Shown: positions 1 to 6,187, counted from the stretch's first letter. The stretch is 6,805 bases of DNA from an uncultured Ruminococcus sp. (GCA_902782875.1 CACZPE010000446.1:1-6805), one strand, 5' to 3'. The notes: generated from the letters alone by a model not told the origin. Translations and numbers: made by a program.

Positions 1-181
1 GACTAAGCTGATTTTTGATATGAACGGCCTCGAATATATCTCATCTGCAGGACTTCGTGTACTGCTTACAGCACAGAAGATCATGAGCAGACAGGAAGGC
101 ATGACAGTAAAGAACTGCAGTGCAGAGATCAGGGAGATATTTGATATCACCGGATTTACAGATATTCTTACAATCGAATAA
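1..181 (+). CDS. STAS-domain anti-sigma factor antagonist, C-terminal part (5' end outside window)
   Basis: The open frame begins at base 2 as a continuing codon and runs to TAA at 179-181, giving 59 residues that start TKLIFDMNGLEYISSAGLRV. This matches the second half of the STAS fold of SpoIIAA/RsbV-type anti-anti-sigma factors. It has the strand-turn-helix segment 'D.NGLEYISSAGLRVLL' and the late 'REIFDITGFTDIL' segment, which corresponds to 'KRLFDMSGLFKII' in SpoIIAA. The second Ser of 'ISSAG' aligns with the phosphorylated Ser58 of B. subtilis SpoIIAA, so the site used for kinase control is kept. In this family the unphosphorylated protein binds the anti-sigma kinase and frees a sigma factor, or acts in a comparable partner switch. 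The next gene starts 12 bases downstream and encodes a divergent kinase-like protein, which suggests the two are partners. The N-terminal half and promoter are not in view. The family call is firm; the sigma factor or other target is unknown. Confidence 0.9.
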   Translation, partial: TKLIFDMNGLEYISSAGLRVLLTAQKIMSRQEGMTVKNCSAEIREIFDITGFTDILTIE

Positions 182-193
182 GGAGCAGAAAAT

Positions 194-832
194 ATGAAAA
201 CTGATGTTATTACTATATACAGCGATATGAAAGGTACAGACCAGGCTATGAAGCAGTCTGAGCTCTTTGCGGCTTATAACGGACTGACAGGCAGGAATGC
301 CATGCATCTTCGTCTGCTCACCGAGGAAACGATTAGTATGGTACATGGTATCCTCAGCGATTTCAGCGGCGATTTCTGGATAGAGAGCAAAAAGACCGAT
401 AAAGGACTGTTGTGCCGTATATGTGTCCAGGCAAACAAATCTGTGGATGATATACAGGAAGACAGACTCCTCAGCGTATCAAGCTCAGGCAGAAACGAGG
501 AAGCAAGAGGCATCATGGGCAAGATACGCCAGATACTCCGCTGGAGCGTTCAGAGCAGCGGAACTCCCGAGACCGATGAGGAATGGGAGAGGTCGTATAT
601 GTGGTATGCTATGGGCACGAGCACCTCAGATATGATGAACGATTATGATTATGGTATGGCAAATTACTGGTCACTGCAGCAGTATCGTGACGCTCTAGAA
701 ATGAAAGAAGACAAGGGAGAGGCTCACGATGAACTTGAAAAGTCTATCGTTGCAAAAATTGCCGATGAAGTAAAGGTCGGAATAAGCAGCGGCAAGGCTG
801 AGGTCATAATTGAGAAGCTGTTTGCTATATGA
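194..832 (+). CDS. Divergent RsbW/SpoIIAB-like (HATPase-fold) protein, putative STAS partner
   Basis: Encodes 212 residues from ATG at 194, with AGGAG at 181-185 eight bases upstream and overlapping the stop region of the STAS gene, so the two are almost certainly co-transcribed and perhaps translationally coupled. The residue 38-53 segment (HLRLLTEETISMVHGI) resembles the N-box helix of anti-sigma kinases. It is followed by a strand pair at about 60-80 (FWIES...GLLCRICVQA) and by ARGIMGKIRQIL (104-115), which resembles the 'GRGL..IRQL' segment around the G2 box. The N-box Asn is absent, the Asp-x-Gly-x-Gly G1 box is replaced by QANKSVD, and the first Gly of G2 is Ala, so ATP binding is doubtful. 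Residues 125-212 form an extension not usual for RsbW, with an aromatic patch (WERSYMWYAMG, YDYGMANYW) and a charged C-terminal helix. No signal peptide or membrane segment is seen. The fold assignment rests on motif resemblance plus gene order. It may instead be a family of unknown function. Confidence 0.6.
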   Translation: MKTDVITIYSDMKGTDQAMKQSELFAAYNGLTGRNAMHLRLLTEETISMVHGILSDFSGDFWIESKKTDKGLLCRICVQANKSVDDIQEDRLLSVSSSGRNEEARGIMGKIRQILRWSVQSSGTPETDEEWERSYMWYAMGTSTSDMMNDYDYGMANYWSLQQYRDALEMKEDKGEAHDELEKSIVAKIADEVKVGISSGKAEVIIEKLFAI

Positions 833-848
833 ACATTGGATAAGAAAT

Positions 849-890
849 ACCCGCAGACAACCGTGAACGTTGTCTGCGGGTTTTACTTTT
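849..890 (+). terminator. Rho-independent terminator of the STAS/RsbW-like operon
   Basis: A perfect 13-bp stem (849-861 with 869-881; core CCCGCAGACAAC / GTTGTCTGCGGG) with a 7-base loop is followed on the plus strand by TTTTACTTTTT. It begins 16 bases after the TGA of the 194-832 gene. The minus-strand epimerase gene ends at 900, so the hairpin may also stop transcripts from that side, but the U-tract in that direction is weak. Confidence 0.92.
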
Positions 891-899
891 TATGCATGA

Positions 900-1799
900 T
901 CATTTCATGTTTTCATTTATAAAATCAAGCAGCGGTTTGCGCCTTATGGATTCTTTATTGTGGCAGTACCACTTGTAGGAACTGCAGAGACCGTCATAGA
1001 GAGGGGTAAGTTCGCTCATAAGCGAACGCTGTTTATTGACATCAAGGATATATGCATAGTCAAGAAAAGGAAAATAACTTCTCTGGGGAATGCTTCCGTC
1101 TGTATATATAAGCTCCGGTTCCTTTCCGAGCACCTTGTAGCAAAGCTTTACCCATTGCACGATATCGACAGTTTCAGTGTTTCCTGTATTGAATATACGT
1201 TCTGAAGGCTGTTTTTCTATGAGTATTTCCATAAACCTGCAGAGATCGTCTATATGGAAAAACTGCAGGGGCATCTTTCCGTCTTTCGGTATATAGAACG
1301 GCAGATCTTTTTCAGCACATTCAAAAACAAATGCTTCGCGGTACAGATTATTCATCGGGCCGTACAGATACGGCGGTCTGATGATATAGTAGTTGCTGAA
1401 GTTTTCGGTCACATACTTTTCTGCAGCGATCTTATTTGTGCCGTAATCTCCCCAGTATATATTTGCTCCGCATTCCTGATCTTCTCTGAAGGGCTGGGAA
1501 AGAGTTTCGGGATATACTGCGCTTGAACTGAGGAAAATATATGTTCCGTAACTGCTCAGAGCTTTATGAAGACAGCTTACATCGTCGGCGTTATATGCTG
1601 TTATGTCAAGTACTGCATCAAAACTGTATTCTTTCAGTGTGTCACCGAGGGCATGCCTGTCAGCTTTTATATGTACTACATTCTCTGACTGAGGGTGGGT
1701 GCCGCGGTTGAGAACATATACGGTATGTCCCTTTCTGATGAAGTATTTTGCAGTATATCTGCTTGCGAATACGGTTCCGCCTGTGATGAGTATATCCAT
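900..1799 (-). CDS. NAD(P)-dependent epimerase/dehydratase family protein (extended SDR)
   Basis: Encodes 299 residues of the extended short-chain dehydrogenase fold, the class that includes nucleotide-sugar epimerases, dehydratases and reductases. The N-terminal Rossmann motif is ILITGGTVFASR (residues 3-14), the GGxxFxxR variant in which the last Gly of the usual GxxGxxG is Ser. NRG at 31-33 ends the second strand and would favour NADP binding (inference). The catalytic set is visible as a Ser run at 91-93 (LSSSAVYP) and Y119-x3-K123 (YGTNK). RPPYLYGP (141-148) and FFHIDDLCRF (180-189) are typical of the substrate-binding half. A cytosolic enzyme is expected, as no signal peptide is seen. 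AGGAGG sits a few bases upstream of the ATG, so the start is secure. The gene is monocistronic, divergent from the 1931 gene and convergent with the 194-832 gene. No sugar biosynthesis neighbours reveal the substrate, so only the family is assigned. Confidence 0.85.
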   Translation of the reverse strand: MDILITGGTVFASRYTAKYFIRKGHTVYVLNRGTHPQSENVVHIKADRHALGDTLKEYSFDAVLDITAYNADDVSCLHKALSSYGTYIFLSSSAVYPETLSQPFREDQECGANIYWGDYGTNKIAAEKYVTENFSNYYIIRPPYLYGPMNNLYREAFVFECAEKDLPFYIPKDGKMPLQFFHIDDLCRFMEILIEKQPSERIFNTGNTETVDIVQWVKLCYKVLGKEPELIYTDGSIPQRSYFPFLDYAYILDVNKQRSLMSELTPLYDGLCSSYKWYCHNKESIRRKPLLDFINENMK

Positions 1800-1847
1800 T
1801 TTTTCCTCCTTATTACGCAGCCTGGAACGGCATAATATCTACTATAC

Positions 1848-1856
1848 ATTATATCA
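1848..1856 (-). promoter_or_regulatory. Extended -10 promoter for the epimerase gene
   Basis: On the minus strand TATAAT occupies 1853-1848, preceded by TG plus one base (the TGn extended -10, TG at 1856-1855). No good -35 lies 17 bases upstream, where the sequence is GCAAAA. Initiation would fall near 1841, giving a leader of about 41 bases that ends in AAGGAGG before the ATG at 1799. The upstream part overlaps the plus-strand promoter at 1865-1893. Confidence 0.5.
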
Positions 1857-1864
1857 TATGATAA

Positions 1865-1893
1865 TTGACTTTTTGCCAAAGGTGTGTTATAAT
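1865..1893 (+). promoter_or_regulatory. Sigma-A-type promoter for the 1931-2503 gene
   Basis: TTGACT (1865-1870), a 17-base spacer and TATAAT (1888-1893), with an extended -10 TG at 1885-1886. Transcription would begin near 1900, leaving a leader of about 30 bases. It is strong by sequence and drives a single gene. Confidence 0.82.
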
Positions 1894-1917
1894 CCGGTAA
1901 ACAATATCATACAGAAC

Positions 1918-1921
1918 GGAG
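1918..1921 (+). promoter_or_regulatory. Ribosome binding site that decides the 1931 start
   Basis: GGAG at 1918-1921 lies nine bases before ATG at 1931. An in-frame ATG at 1922 directly abuts the GGAG, with no spacing, so it is an unlikely start. The 1931 ATG is preferred. Confidence 0.75.
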
Positions 1922-1930
1922 ATGATCATA

Positions 1931-2503
1931 ATGCACGATATATGTCTGAACATCCATTACTCTGCACCTGAAGAGGTATGGAAAATGATAGAGGAAGTAT
2001 ATCACTCGATGGATTACTGGTACGGCTATGAAAATGACGGCTGCCCGTCATGGAGAGGCGAGGCGATAGATCTCTGCGCTTCTGCAGAGCCCGGCGGAAT
2101 ACAGATCAGCGGAGAGATGCCTGAAGAAATATGGGAAAGATGGTATGAACAACTGAAGTCCAGACTTACGGAAAAGCTGGGGTATGAGATAGGTGATGTC
2201 TGTGACGGGTATGAATTCAAATACTGGACTCCTTTTGAGAAGAATTATTCTGATATAAAAAATATAGATGCCGAGAAAATCGTATTCAATGATCTGTCCA
2301 TGTTCTGCTGGTCGTACTTCCGTGAATACAAAAGAGATATAACCGCTGCACGTCCTTATTATGTATTCAGTTCACCTATGATAGAACTGCGGATTTATTT
2401 TGATAATAACGGTATTTTCGGAAAAACCAGGCTCAGACAGGATTTTCATGATCTTGAGACTAAATTGAATGATATCGGGATAAAAACACTTGATCTTTCC
2501 TGA
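1931..2503 (+). CDS. Hypothetical protein, 190 residues, no family recognised
   Basis: An intact gene with its own promoter (1865-1893), a GGAG site nine bases upstream, and a terminator just after the TGA, so it forms a one-gene unit. I do not recognise the family. The product looks soluble and acidic, with no signal peptide or membrane segment. It is rich in aromatics (7 Trp, 15 Tyr) and has five scattered Cys without a CxxC pair. The N-terminal half alternates predicted helices (PEEVWKMIEEVYHSM; PEEIWERWYEQLKSRLTEKLGYEI) with a Gly-rich turn region (CPSWRGEAIDLCASAEPGGIQISGE). The C-terminal half has strand-like stretches (YYVFSSPMIELRIYF) and a final helix (RQDFHDLETKLNDIGI). Codon use resembles its neighbours and gives no sign of recent transfer. 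Small orphan proteins of this kind can be immunity or accessory proteins, but nothing here shows that. Confidence 0.8.
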   Translation: MHDICLNIHYSAPEEVWKMIEEVYHSMDYWYGYENDGCPSWRGEAIDLCASAEPGGIQISGEMPEEIWERWYEQLKSRLTEKLGYEIGDVCDGYEFKYWTPFEKNYSDIKNIDAEKIVFNDLSMFCWSYFREYKRDITAARPYYVFSSPMIELRIYFDNNGIFGKTRLRQDFHDLETKLNDIGIKTLDLS

Positions 2504-2510
2504 TATAACA

Positions 2511-2540
2511 AAAGCGCAGTACCCGAAAGTACTGCGCTTT
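2511..2540. terminator. Bidirectional rho-independent terminator between convergent genes
   Basis: A perfect 12-bp stem (2511-2522 AAAGCGCAGTAC with 2529-2540) and a six-base loop. It is followed by TTTATTAGT on the plus strand and by TTTTGTTAT on the minus strand, counting the U-run within the stem end. It lies between the stop of the hypothetical gene (2503) and the stop of glnN (2558) and can serve both. Confidence 0.88.
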
Positions 2541-2557
2541 ATTAGTAGTATTATAGA

Positions 2558-4660
2558 TTATACCCTGAACATAAGATCGCCGTATGTGGGGAAGGGCCAG
2601 AGATTTTCGGGAACGTTCATCTCAAGCTCATCTGCAACAGCACGAAGGCTCTGCATGGATGAGAATATCACATCACGGTAATATCTTGCGCACTCGATGA
2701 CCTCGCTCTTGTCGCAAGCGCCGATAACCTTTGAATCAAGATCATCTATTGCCTGAGAAATAGAAGTGTTGAGCTCGGTAACCTTGTCTGCGATCTTCTT
2801 TTCAAGTGTGTAGTCAAGGCCTGCTTCCTTCTTGGCAACGATGGAATCAGCAAGCTTTGAAGCATAGGAAAGACCTGCAGGGAGTATCTGCTTCTTTGCC
2901 ATATCGAGCATAGTAAGTGCTTCGATGTTGATTATGCGGGAATAGTTCTCAAGCAGAGCATCTGTTCTTGCCTGGAGCTCTGTTTTGGTATATACCTTGA
3001 ATGTGTCAAAGAGCTTGACATTCTTTTCATCGGTATAATGGGGCATAGCATCAACAGTTGAAACATAGTTGGGAAGGCCTCTTCTTGCAGCTTCCTCTAC
3101 CCAGCTTGCATCATAACCGTTGCCATTGAAGATAACTCTCTTATGCTTCTTGAGAGTCTCAACAAGAAGGCTGTTGAGATCCTTCTTGAAATCAGAGGAG
3201 TTCTCGAGCTTGTCAGCAAATTCCTTGAGAGAGTTTGCAACGATGGTGTTGAGTATGGTATTTGTGCAGGAAACGGTATCGGAAGAACCAAGGCTTCTGA
3301 ACTCGAACTTGTTTCCTGTGAATGCGAAGGGAGAAGTTCTGTTGCGGTCTGTGTTGTCCTTCGGGAAGTTGGGAAGTGCTTCAACGGCAATAACAAATTC
3401 CTGCTGCTCGTTGGACTTTATCATTTCGCCTGTCTCGAGAGCGTCGAGTATTTCCTGAAGCTCAGTGCCCACAAATATGGAGATGATTGCGGGAGGAGCC
3501 TCGTTAGCGCCGAGACGGTGATCGTTGCTTGCAGATGCTACCGAAAGTCTGAGAAGGTCTGCATATTCGTCAACAGCCTTGATTATAGCAATAAGGAAGG
3601 TAAGGAACTGGATGTTGTCCTTGGGGCTGTCACCGGGATCGAGAAGGTTCTCGCCGAAGTTGGTGTTCATGGACCAGTTGTTGTGCTTACCGGAACCGTT
3701 AACACCTGCAAAGGGCTTTTCATGAAGCAGGCATACAAGACCGTGCTTGAGAGCAAGCTTCTTCATGATCTCCATTGTGAGAGCGTTCTGGTCTGCAGCC
3801 ACATTGGATGTTGTGAATATAGGAGCGAGCTCGTGCTGAGCGGGAGCAACCTCGTTATGTTCGGTCTTTGCACAGATGCCGAGCTTCCAGAGCTCTTCAT
3901 CAAGGTCCTTCATGTACTGATGTACTCTTTCCTTGATGTTGCCGTAGTAATGGTCATCAAGCTCCTGACCTCTGGGTGCCTTAGCACCGAAAAGTGTTCT
4001 GCCTGTGAACATGAGGTCTTTTCTCTGATCGTAGAGCTTCTTGTCAACAAGGAAGTATTCCTGCTCAGGACCAACTGTAGTGGTAACTCTTGTAGCGTTG
4101 GAACCGAAAAGCTTCAGGATTCTTACTGCCTGCTCGGAAAGAACTTCCATCGAACGGAGAAGGGGAGTCTTCTTATCGAGGATCTCGCCTGTATATGAGC
4201 AGAATGCTGTGGGGATGTAGAGTGTATCATCCTTTATGAATGCGGGGGAGGTAGGATCCCATGCGGTATATCCTCTTGCCTCAAAAGTAGCTCTGAGTCC
4301 GCCGGAGGGGAAGGATGAAGCGTCAGGCTCACCCTTGATGAGGTTTTTGCCCGAAAATTCCATTATTACCTTGCCGTCTGCTGTGGGAGCGATGAAAGAG
4401 TCATGCTTTTCAGCAGAGAAACCTGTAAGAGGATGGAACCAGTGTGTAAAGTGTGTGGCACCCTTTGATACAGCCCAGTCCTTCATAGCGGCTGCGATAA
4501 CGTCAGCAACGTCACTGTCGAGAGAGATACCGAGATTCTTGGTCTTGAGGAGTGCTTTGTATACATTCTTGGGAAGAAGATTCTTCATCGTATCCTCGTT
4601 GAATACATTGCATCCGAAGTAGTCGGGTACGTTTTTTACACCCTGCATAAATTCAGGCAT
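2558..4660 (-). CDS. glnN: Glutamine synthetase type III (GSIII)
   Basis: Encodes 700 residues, the usual size of GSIII, the large form found in Bacteroides, cyanobacteria and many Clostridia. It makes glutamine from glutamate, ammonia and ATP in the cytosol. Visible motifs in order: the GSIII N-terminal block (THWFHPLTG, 72-80), GPEQEYF (197-203) and NEVAPAQHE (269-277) carrying metal and glutamate ligands, [11 protein letters not shown] (320-330) in the nucleotide-binding region, [14 protein letters not shown] (379-392), [17 protein letters not shown] (439-455), and the GSIII-specific C-terminus [11 protein letters not shown] (688-698). All catalytic blocks are intact. AGGAGG (4668-4673) stands seven bases before the ATG. 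The gene has its own consensus promoter (4770-4798). Its leader of about 100 bases holds a terminator and two hexaloop hairpins (4718-4759), which suggests control by antitermination. The AspRS gene lies 210 bases upstream on the same strand, and a shared terminator follows at 2511-2540. Confidence 0.97.
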   Translation of the reverse strand: MPEFMQGVKNVPDYFGCNVFNEDTMKNLLPKNVYKALLKTKNLGISLDSDVADVIAAAMKDWAVSKGATHFTHWFHPLTGFSAEKHDSFIAPTADGKVIMEFSGKNLIKGEPDASSFPSGGLRATFEARGYTAWDPTSPAFIKDDTLYIPTAFCSYTGEILDKKTPLLRSMEVLSEQAVRILKLFGSNATRVTTTVGPEQEYFLVDKKLYDQRKDLMFTGRTLFGAKAPRGQELDDHYYGNIKERVHQYMKDLDEELWKLGICAKTEHNEVAPAQHELAPIFTTSNVAADQNALTMEIMKKLALKHGLVCLLHEKPFAGVNGSGKHNNWSMNTNFGENLLDPGDSPKDNIQFLTFLIAIIKAVDEYADLLRLSVASASNDHRLGANEAPPAIISIFVGTELQEILDALETGEMIKSNEQQEFVIAVEALPNFPKDNTDRNRTSPFAFTGNKFEFRSLGSSDTVSCTNTILNTIVANSLKEFADKLENSSDFKKDLNSLLVETLKKHKRVIFNGNGYDASWVEEAARRGLPNYVSTVDAMPHYTDEKNVKLFDTFKVYTKTELQARTDALLENYSRIINIEALTMLDMAKKQILPAGLSYASKLADSIVAKKEAGLDYTLEKKIADKVTELNTSISQAIDDLDSKVIGACDKSEVIECARYYRDVIFSSMQSLRAVADELEMNVPENLWPFPTYGDLMFRV

Positions 4661-4675
4661 GATGATTCCTCCTTG

Positions 4676-4724
4676 AAAAATAAAAAGTCGCCGACAGGAT
4701 CACAGCGAAGTGATCATATCGGCG
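4676..4724 (-). terminator. Leader attenuator (intrinsic terminator) upstream of glnN
   Basis: In the minus-strand RNA the 5' arm (4724-4710) pairs with the 3' arm (4703-4689). CGCCGA pairs with UCGGCG, then come a U-G wobble, an A-U pair, one U/C mismatch and GAUCAC with GUGAUC, closed by the six-base loop UUCGCU. The stem is followed by AC, then UUUUU-A-UUUUU (4686-4676). The U-tract ends three bases before AGGAGG of glnN, so termination here would block glnN completely. The first bases of the 5' arm are shared with the hairpin at 4718-4735, making the two structures mutually exclusive. Confidence 0.88.
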
Positions 4725-4759
4725 CCATTGCCTATCAATATTCATGGTCTTCCTTGACC
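4718..4759 (-). promoter_or_regulatory. Tandem hexaloop hairpins: predicted ANTAR-protein antitermination element of glnN
   Basis: Read as minus-strand RNA, hairpin 1 is GGUC-AAGGAA-GACC (4759-4746). Hairpin 2 is AUAGGC-AAUGGC-GCCGAU (4735-4718), with one A/G mismatch below three G-C pairs. Both loops have six bases with A at position 1 and G at position 4, and the hairpins are ten bases apart. This is the dual-hairpin signature known for RNA targets of ANTAR-domain antiterminators, such as EutV targets. The 3' arm of hairpin 2 (4723-4718) is also part of the 5' arm of the terminator at 4689-4724, so protein-stabilised hairpin 2 would prevent termination. What is seen: the loops, stems and overlap. 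What is inferred: the ANTAR protein. A nitrogen-related ANTAR regulator (NitR) has been reported beside glnA in Clostridium. No such gene is in this window. Confidence 0.7.
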
Positions 4760-4769
4760 TTATGTGCGT

Positions 4770-4798
4770 ATTATACACCATGATATTTTCTTTGTCAA
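4770..4798 (-). promoter_or_regulatory. Consensus promoter of glnN
   Basis: On the minus strand TTGACA (4798-4793), a 17-base spacer and TATAAT (4775-4770) match the housekeeping consensus exactly. Initiation near 4763 places hairpin 1 of the leader only a few bases from the RNA 5' end. Just upstream of -35, an A-rich run on this strand (AAAAATAAAAAAAG, 4815-4802) resembles an UP element. Such a strong promoter ahead of a terminator fits control by attenuation rather than initiation. Confidence 0.9.
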
Positions 4799-4811
4799 GG
4801 GCTTTTTTTAT

Positions 4812-4843
4812 TTTTGCAGGATTTTACACAATTGTCTGCAAAA
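4812..4843. repeat. Inverted repeat between aspS and glnN
   Basis: TTTTGCAG (4812-4819) and CTGCAAAA (4836-4843) form perfect 8-base arms around a 16-base centre, which itself holds the palindrome ACAATTGT (4828-4835). It begins 28 bases after the aspS stop and ends just upstream of the glnN -35. No U-tract follows on either strand, so it is not a standard terminator. It could be an operator for glnN or a 3' end structure for aspS mRNA. The arms are seen; any function is inference. Confidence 0.45.
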
Positions 4844-4870
4844 CATGATATAACATTGTTGATTTTGCTG

Positions 4871-6187
4871 TCACGGGGTAAGTCTGGAAAGATCTCTCGG
4901 GAACATGGATGCCTGTCTTACGTTCTGCAGGCCGAGAAGCTTCATTACAAGCCTTTCGAGACCGATACCGAGACCGCCGTGAGGAGGCAGACCGTACTTG
5001 TGGCTCTCAAGATAATACTTGAAGTCATCAGGATCAAGACCCTGAGCTTTCATCTTTTCGAGCTGCTCGTTGTAGTCGTGAATACGCTGACCGCCTGTTG
5101 TGATCTCAAGACCTCTGAAAAGAAGGTCAAATTTGCATGCGGTCCTGGGGTCTTCTTTGTCATTCATAGCATAGAAGGGAGGCTTTGATGACGGGAAGTT
5201 TGTTACAAATATGAACTCAGTACCGTAGTTCTCCTTGGCCCAGTCACAGAGGAAGACCTCGTCCTCGGGCTCAAGATCGAATTTGTTCTTGGATTTGCTG
5301 CCCTTGATGAGAGCAACTGCATCTTCAAACTTTATAGCAGGTATCTCGGTTATCTCGGGGATGTCTGCACCGAGCATCTTTATCTCAGTTGCATAATTCT
5401 CCTTGAGATATTTCATAAGATAGCGGAGCATAGCAGTTTCCATATCCATAACATCGTACATGTCATTGATATAGCCCATCTCGAAGTCAAGACCGATATA
5501 CTCGTTGAGATGTCTTGATGTGGAGTGCTTCTCCGCACGGTATACGGGTGCTATCTCAAAGACCCTGTCGAAGAATGCCACAGCTGCCTGCTTGTAGAAC
5601 TGCGGGGACTGATTGAGAAAAGCCTCATTGTCAAAATAATCGAGACGGAATATATTCGCGCCGCCCTCTGCGCCCTGAGCAACTATCTTGGGAGTGTGTA
5701 TCTCTGTGAACTTGTTATCGAGCATGAACTGCCTGAAACCTGAAACTACACCCTCCTGGAATTTGAATACTGCTCTTTCCTGAGGATTTCTCAGAGCAAC
5801 GCTTCTGTTATCGAGATTTACATCGAGAGAGCAGCCGAGCTTCCATTTGCTTACGTGCAGGGGATAGTCAAAATCGGGCTTGTGAAGAAGCTCGATAGAA
5901 GAAAGTACGATCTCTATGCCTATCTTGGATCTTTCTTCCTCTCTGACAGTACCTGTTACCTTAACAAAGCAGCCTTCCTTTATACCGTCTGCTGAGCCTG
6001 CACATTTGTCTGCCGAATAAACCGACTGAATCACATATCTTCCCGTACGCAGGTGTATGAATGAGAAAGCACCCATATCATTTACCTTGTGAACGCACGC
6101 AGAAAAGCTTATATCACTGCCTACAGAGGCCTTTGCCTTTTCAAGGTCAAATTCCTCGAGCACCGAAGTGCCGCTGACTGTTTTCAT
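4871..6187 (-). CDS. aspS: Archaeal-type aspartyl-tRNA synthetase, probably nondiscriminating (aspartate--tRNA(Asp/Asn) ligase)
   Basis: Encodes 438 residues of a class IIb synthetase that charges tRNA with aspartate using ATP. An N-terminal OB-fold anticodon domain (about 20-105) precedes the catalytic core: motif 1 region HTPKIVAQGAEGG (164-176), QSPQFYKQ (193-200), motif 2 YRAEKHSTSRHLNEYIGLDFEM (216-237), and motif 3 GIGLERLVM (407-415), ending FPRDLSRLTP. EITTGGQRIHDY (361-372) and the short length without a GAD insertion mark the archaeal AspRS type, not the bacterial AspRS or an AsnRS. His33 aligns with the position where discriminating archaeal enzymes carry Trp, which favours use of tRNA(Asn) as well. 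Lys88 aligns with a Lys of discriminating enzymes, so the signature is mixed. In Clostridia such enzymes usually work with GatCAB, which converts Asp-tRNA(Asn) to Asn-tRNA(Asn) using glutamine. The start is set by AGGAGG at 6196-6201. An upstream in-frame ATG at 6220 has no such site. Confidence 0.93.
   Translation of the reverse strand: MKTVSGTSVLEEFDLEKAKASVGSDISFSACVHKVNDMGAFSFIHLRTGRYVIQSVYSADKCAGSADGIKEGCFVKVTGTVREEERSKIGIEIVLSSIELLHKPDFDYPLHVSKWKLGCSLDVNLDNRSVALRNPQERAVFKFQEGVVSGFRQFMLDNKFTEIHTPKIVAQGAEGGANIFRLDYFDNEAFLNQSPQFYKQAAVAFFDRVFEIAPVYRAEKHSTSRHLNEYIGLDFEMGYINDMYDVMDMETAMLRYLMKYLKENYATEIKMLGADIPEITEIPAIKFEDAVALIKGSKSKNKFDLEPEDEVFLCDWAKENYGTEFIFVTNFPSSKPPFYAMNDKEDPRTACKFDLLFRGLEITTGGQRIHDYNEQLEKMKAQGLDPDDFKYYLESHKYGLPPHGGLGIGLERLVMKLLGLQNVRQASMFPRDLSRLTP

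Noticed and set aside
41..346. Minus-strand frame of 101 codons at the left edge
   Set aside because: It overlaps the STAS gene and the RsbW-like gene on the other strand and has no ribosome site or family resemblance.
3143..4198. Plus-strand open frame of 351 codons opposite glnN
   Set aside because: It lies entirely antisense to a clear, intact glutamine synthetase, lacks a recognisable domain, and is of the kind produced by biased codon use in highly expressed genes.
4661..4763. Glutamine riboswitch (glnA RNA) in the glnN leader
   Set aside because: The leader is made of two short hexaloop hairpins plus a terminator and shows no multi-helix junction. The ANTAR dual-hairpin explanation accounts for all parts.
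4814..5188. Plus-strand open frame of 124 codons opposite the end of aspS
   Set aside because: Antisense to the conserved AspRS core and without a ribosome binding site or family resemblance.
4871..6187. Assignment as asparaginyl-tRNA synthetase (asnS)
   Set aside because: The EITTGGQR segment, PPHGGLGIGLERL and FPRD..RLTP ending fit archaeal-type AspRS. AsnRS has a GGSQRE-type segment there.
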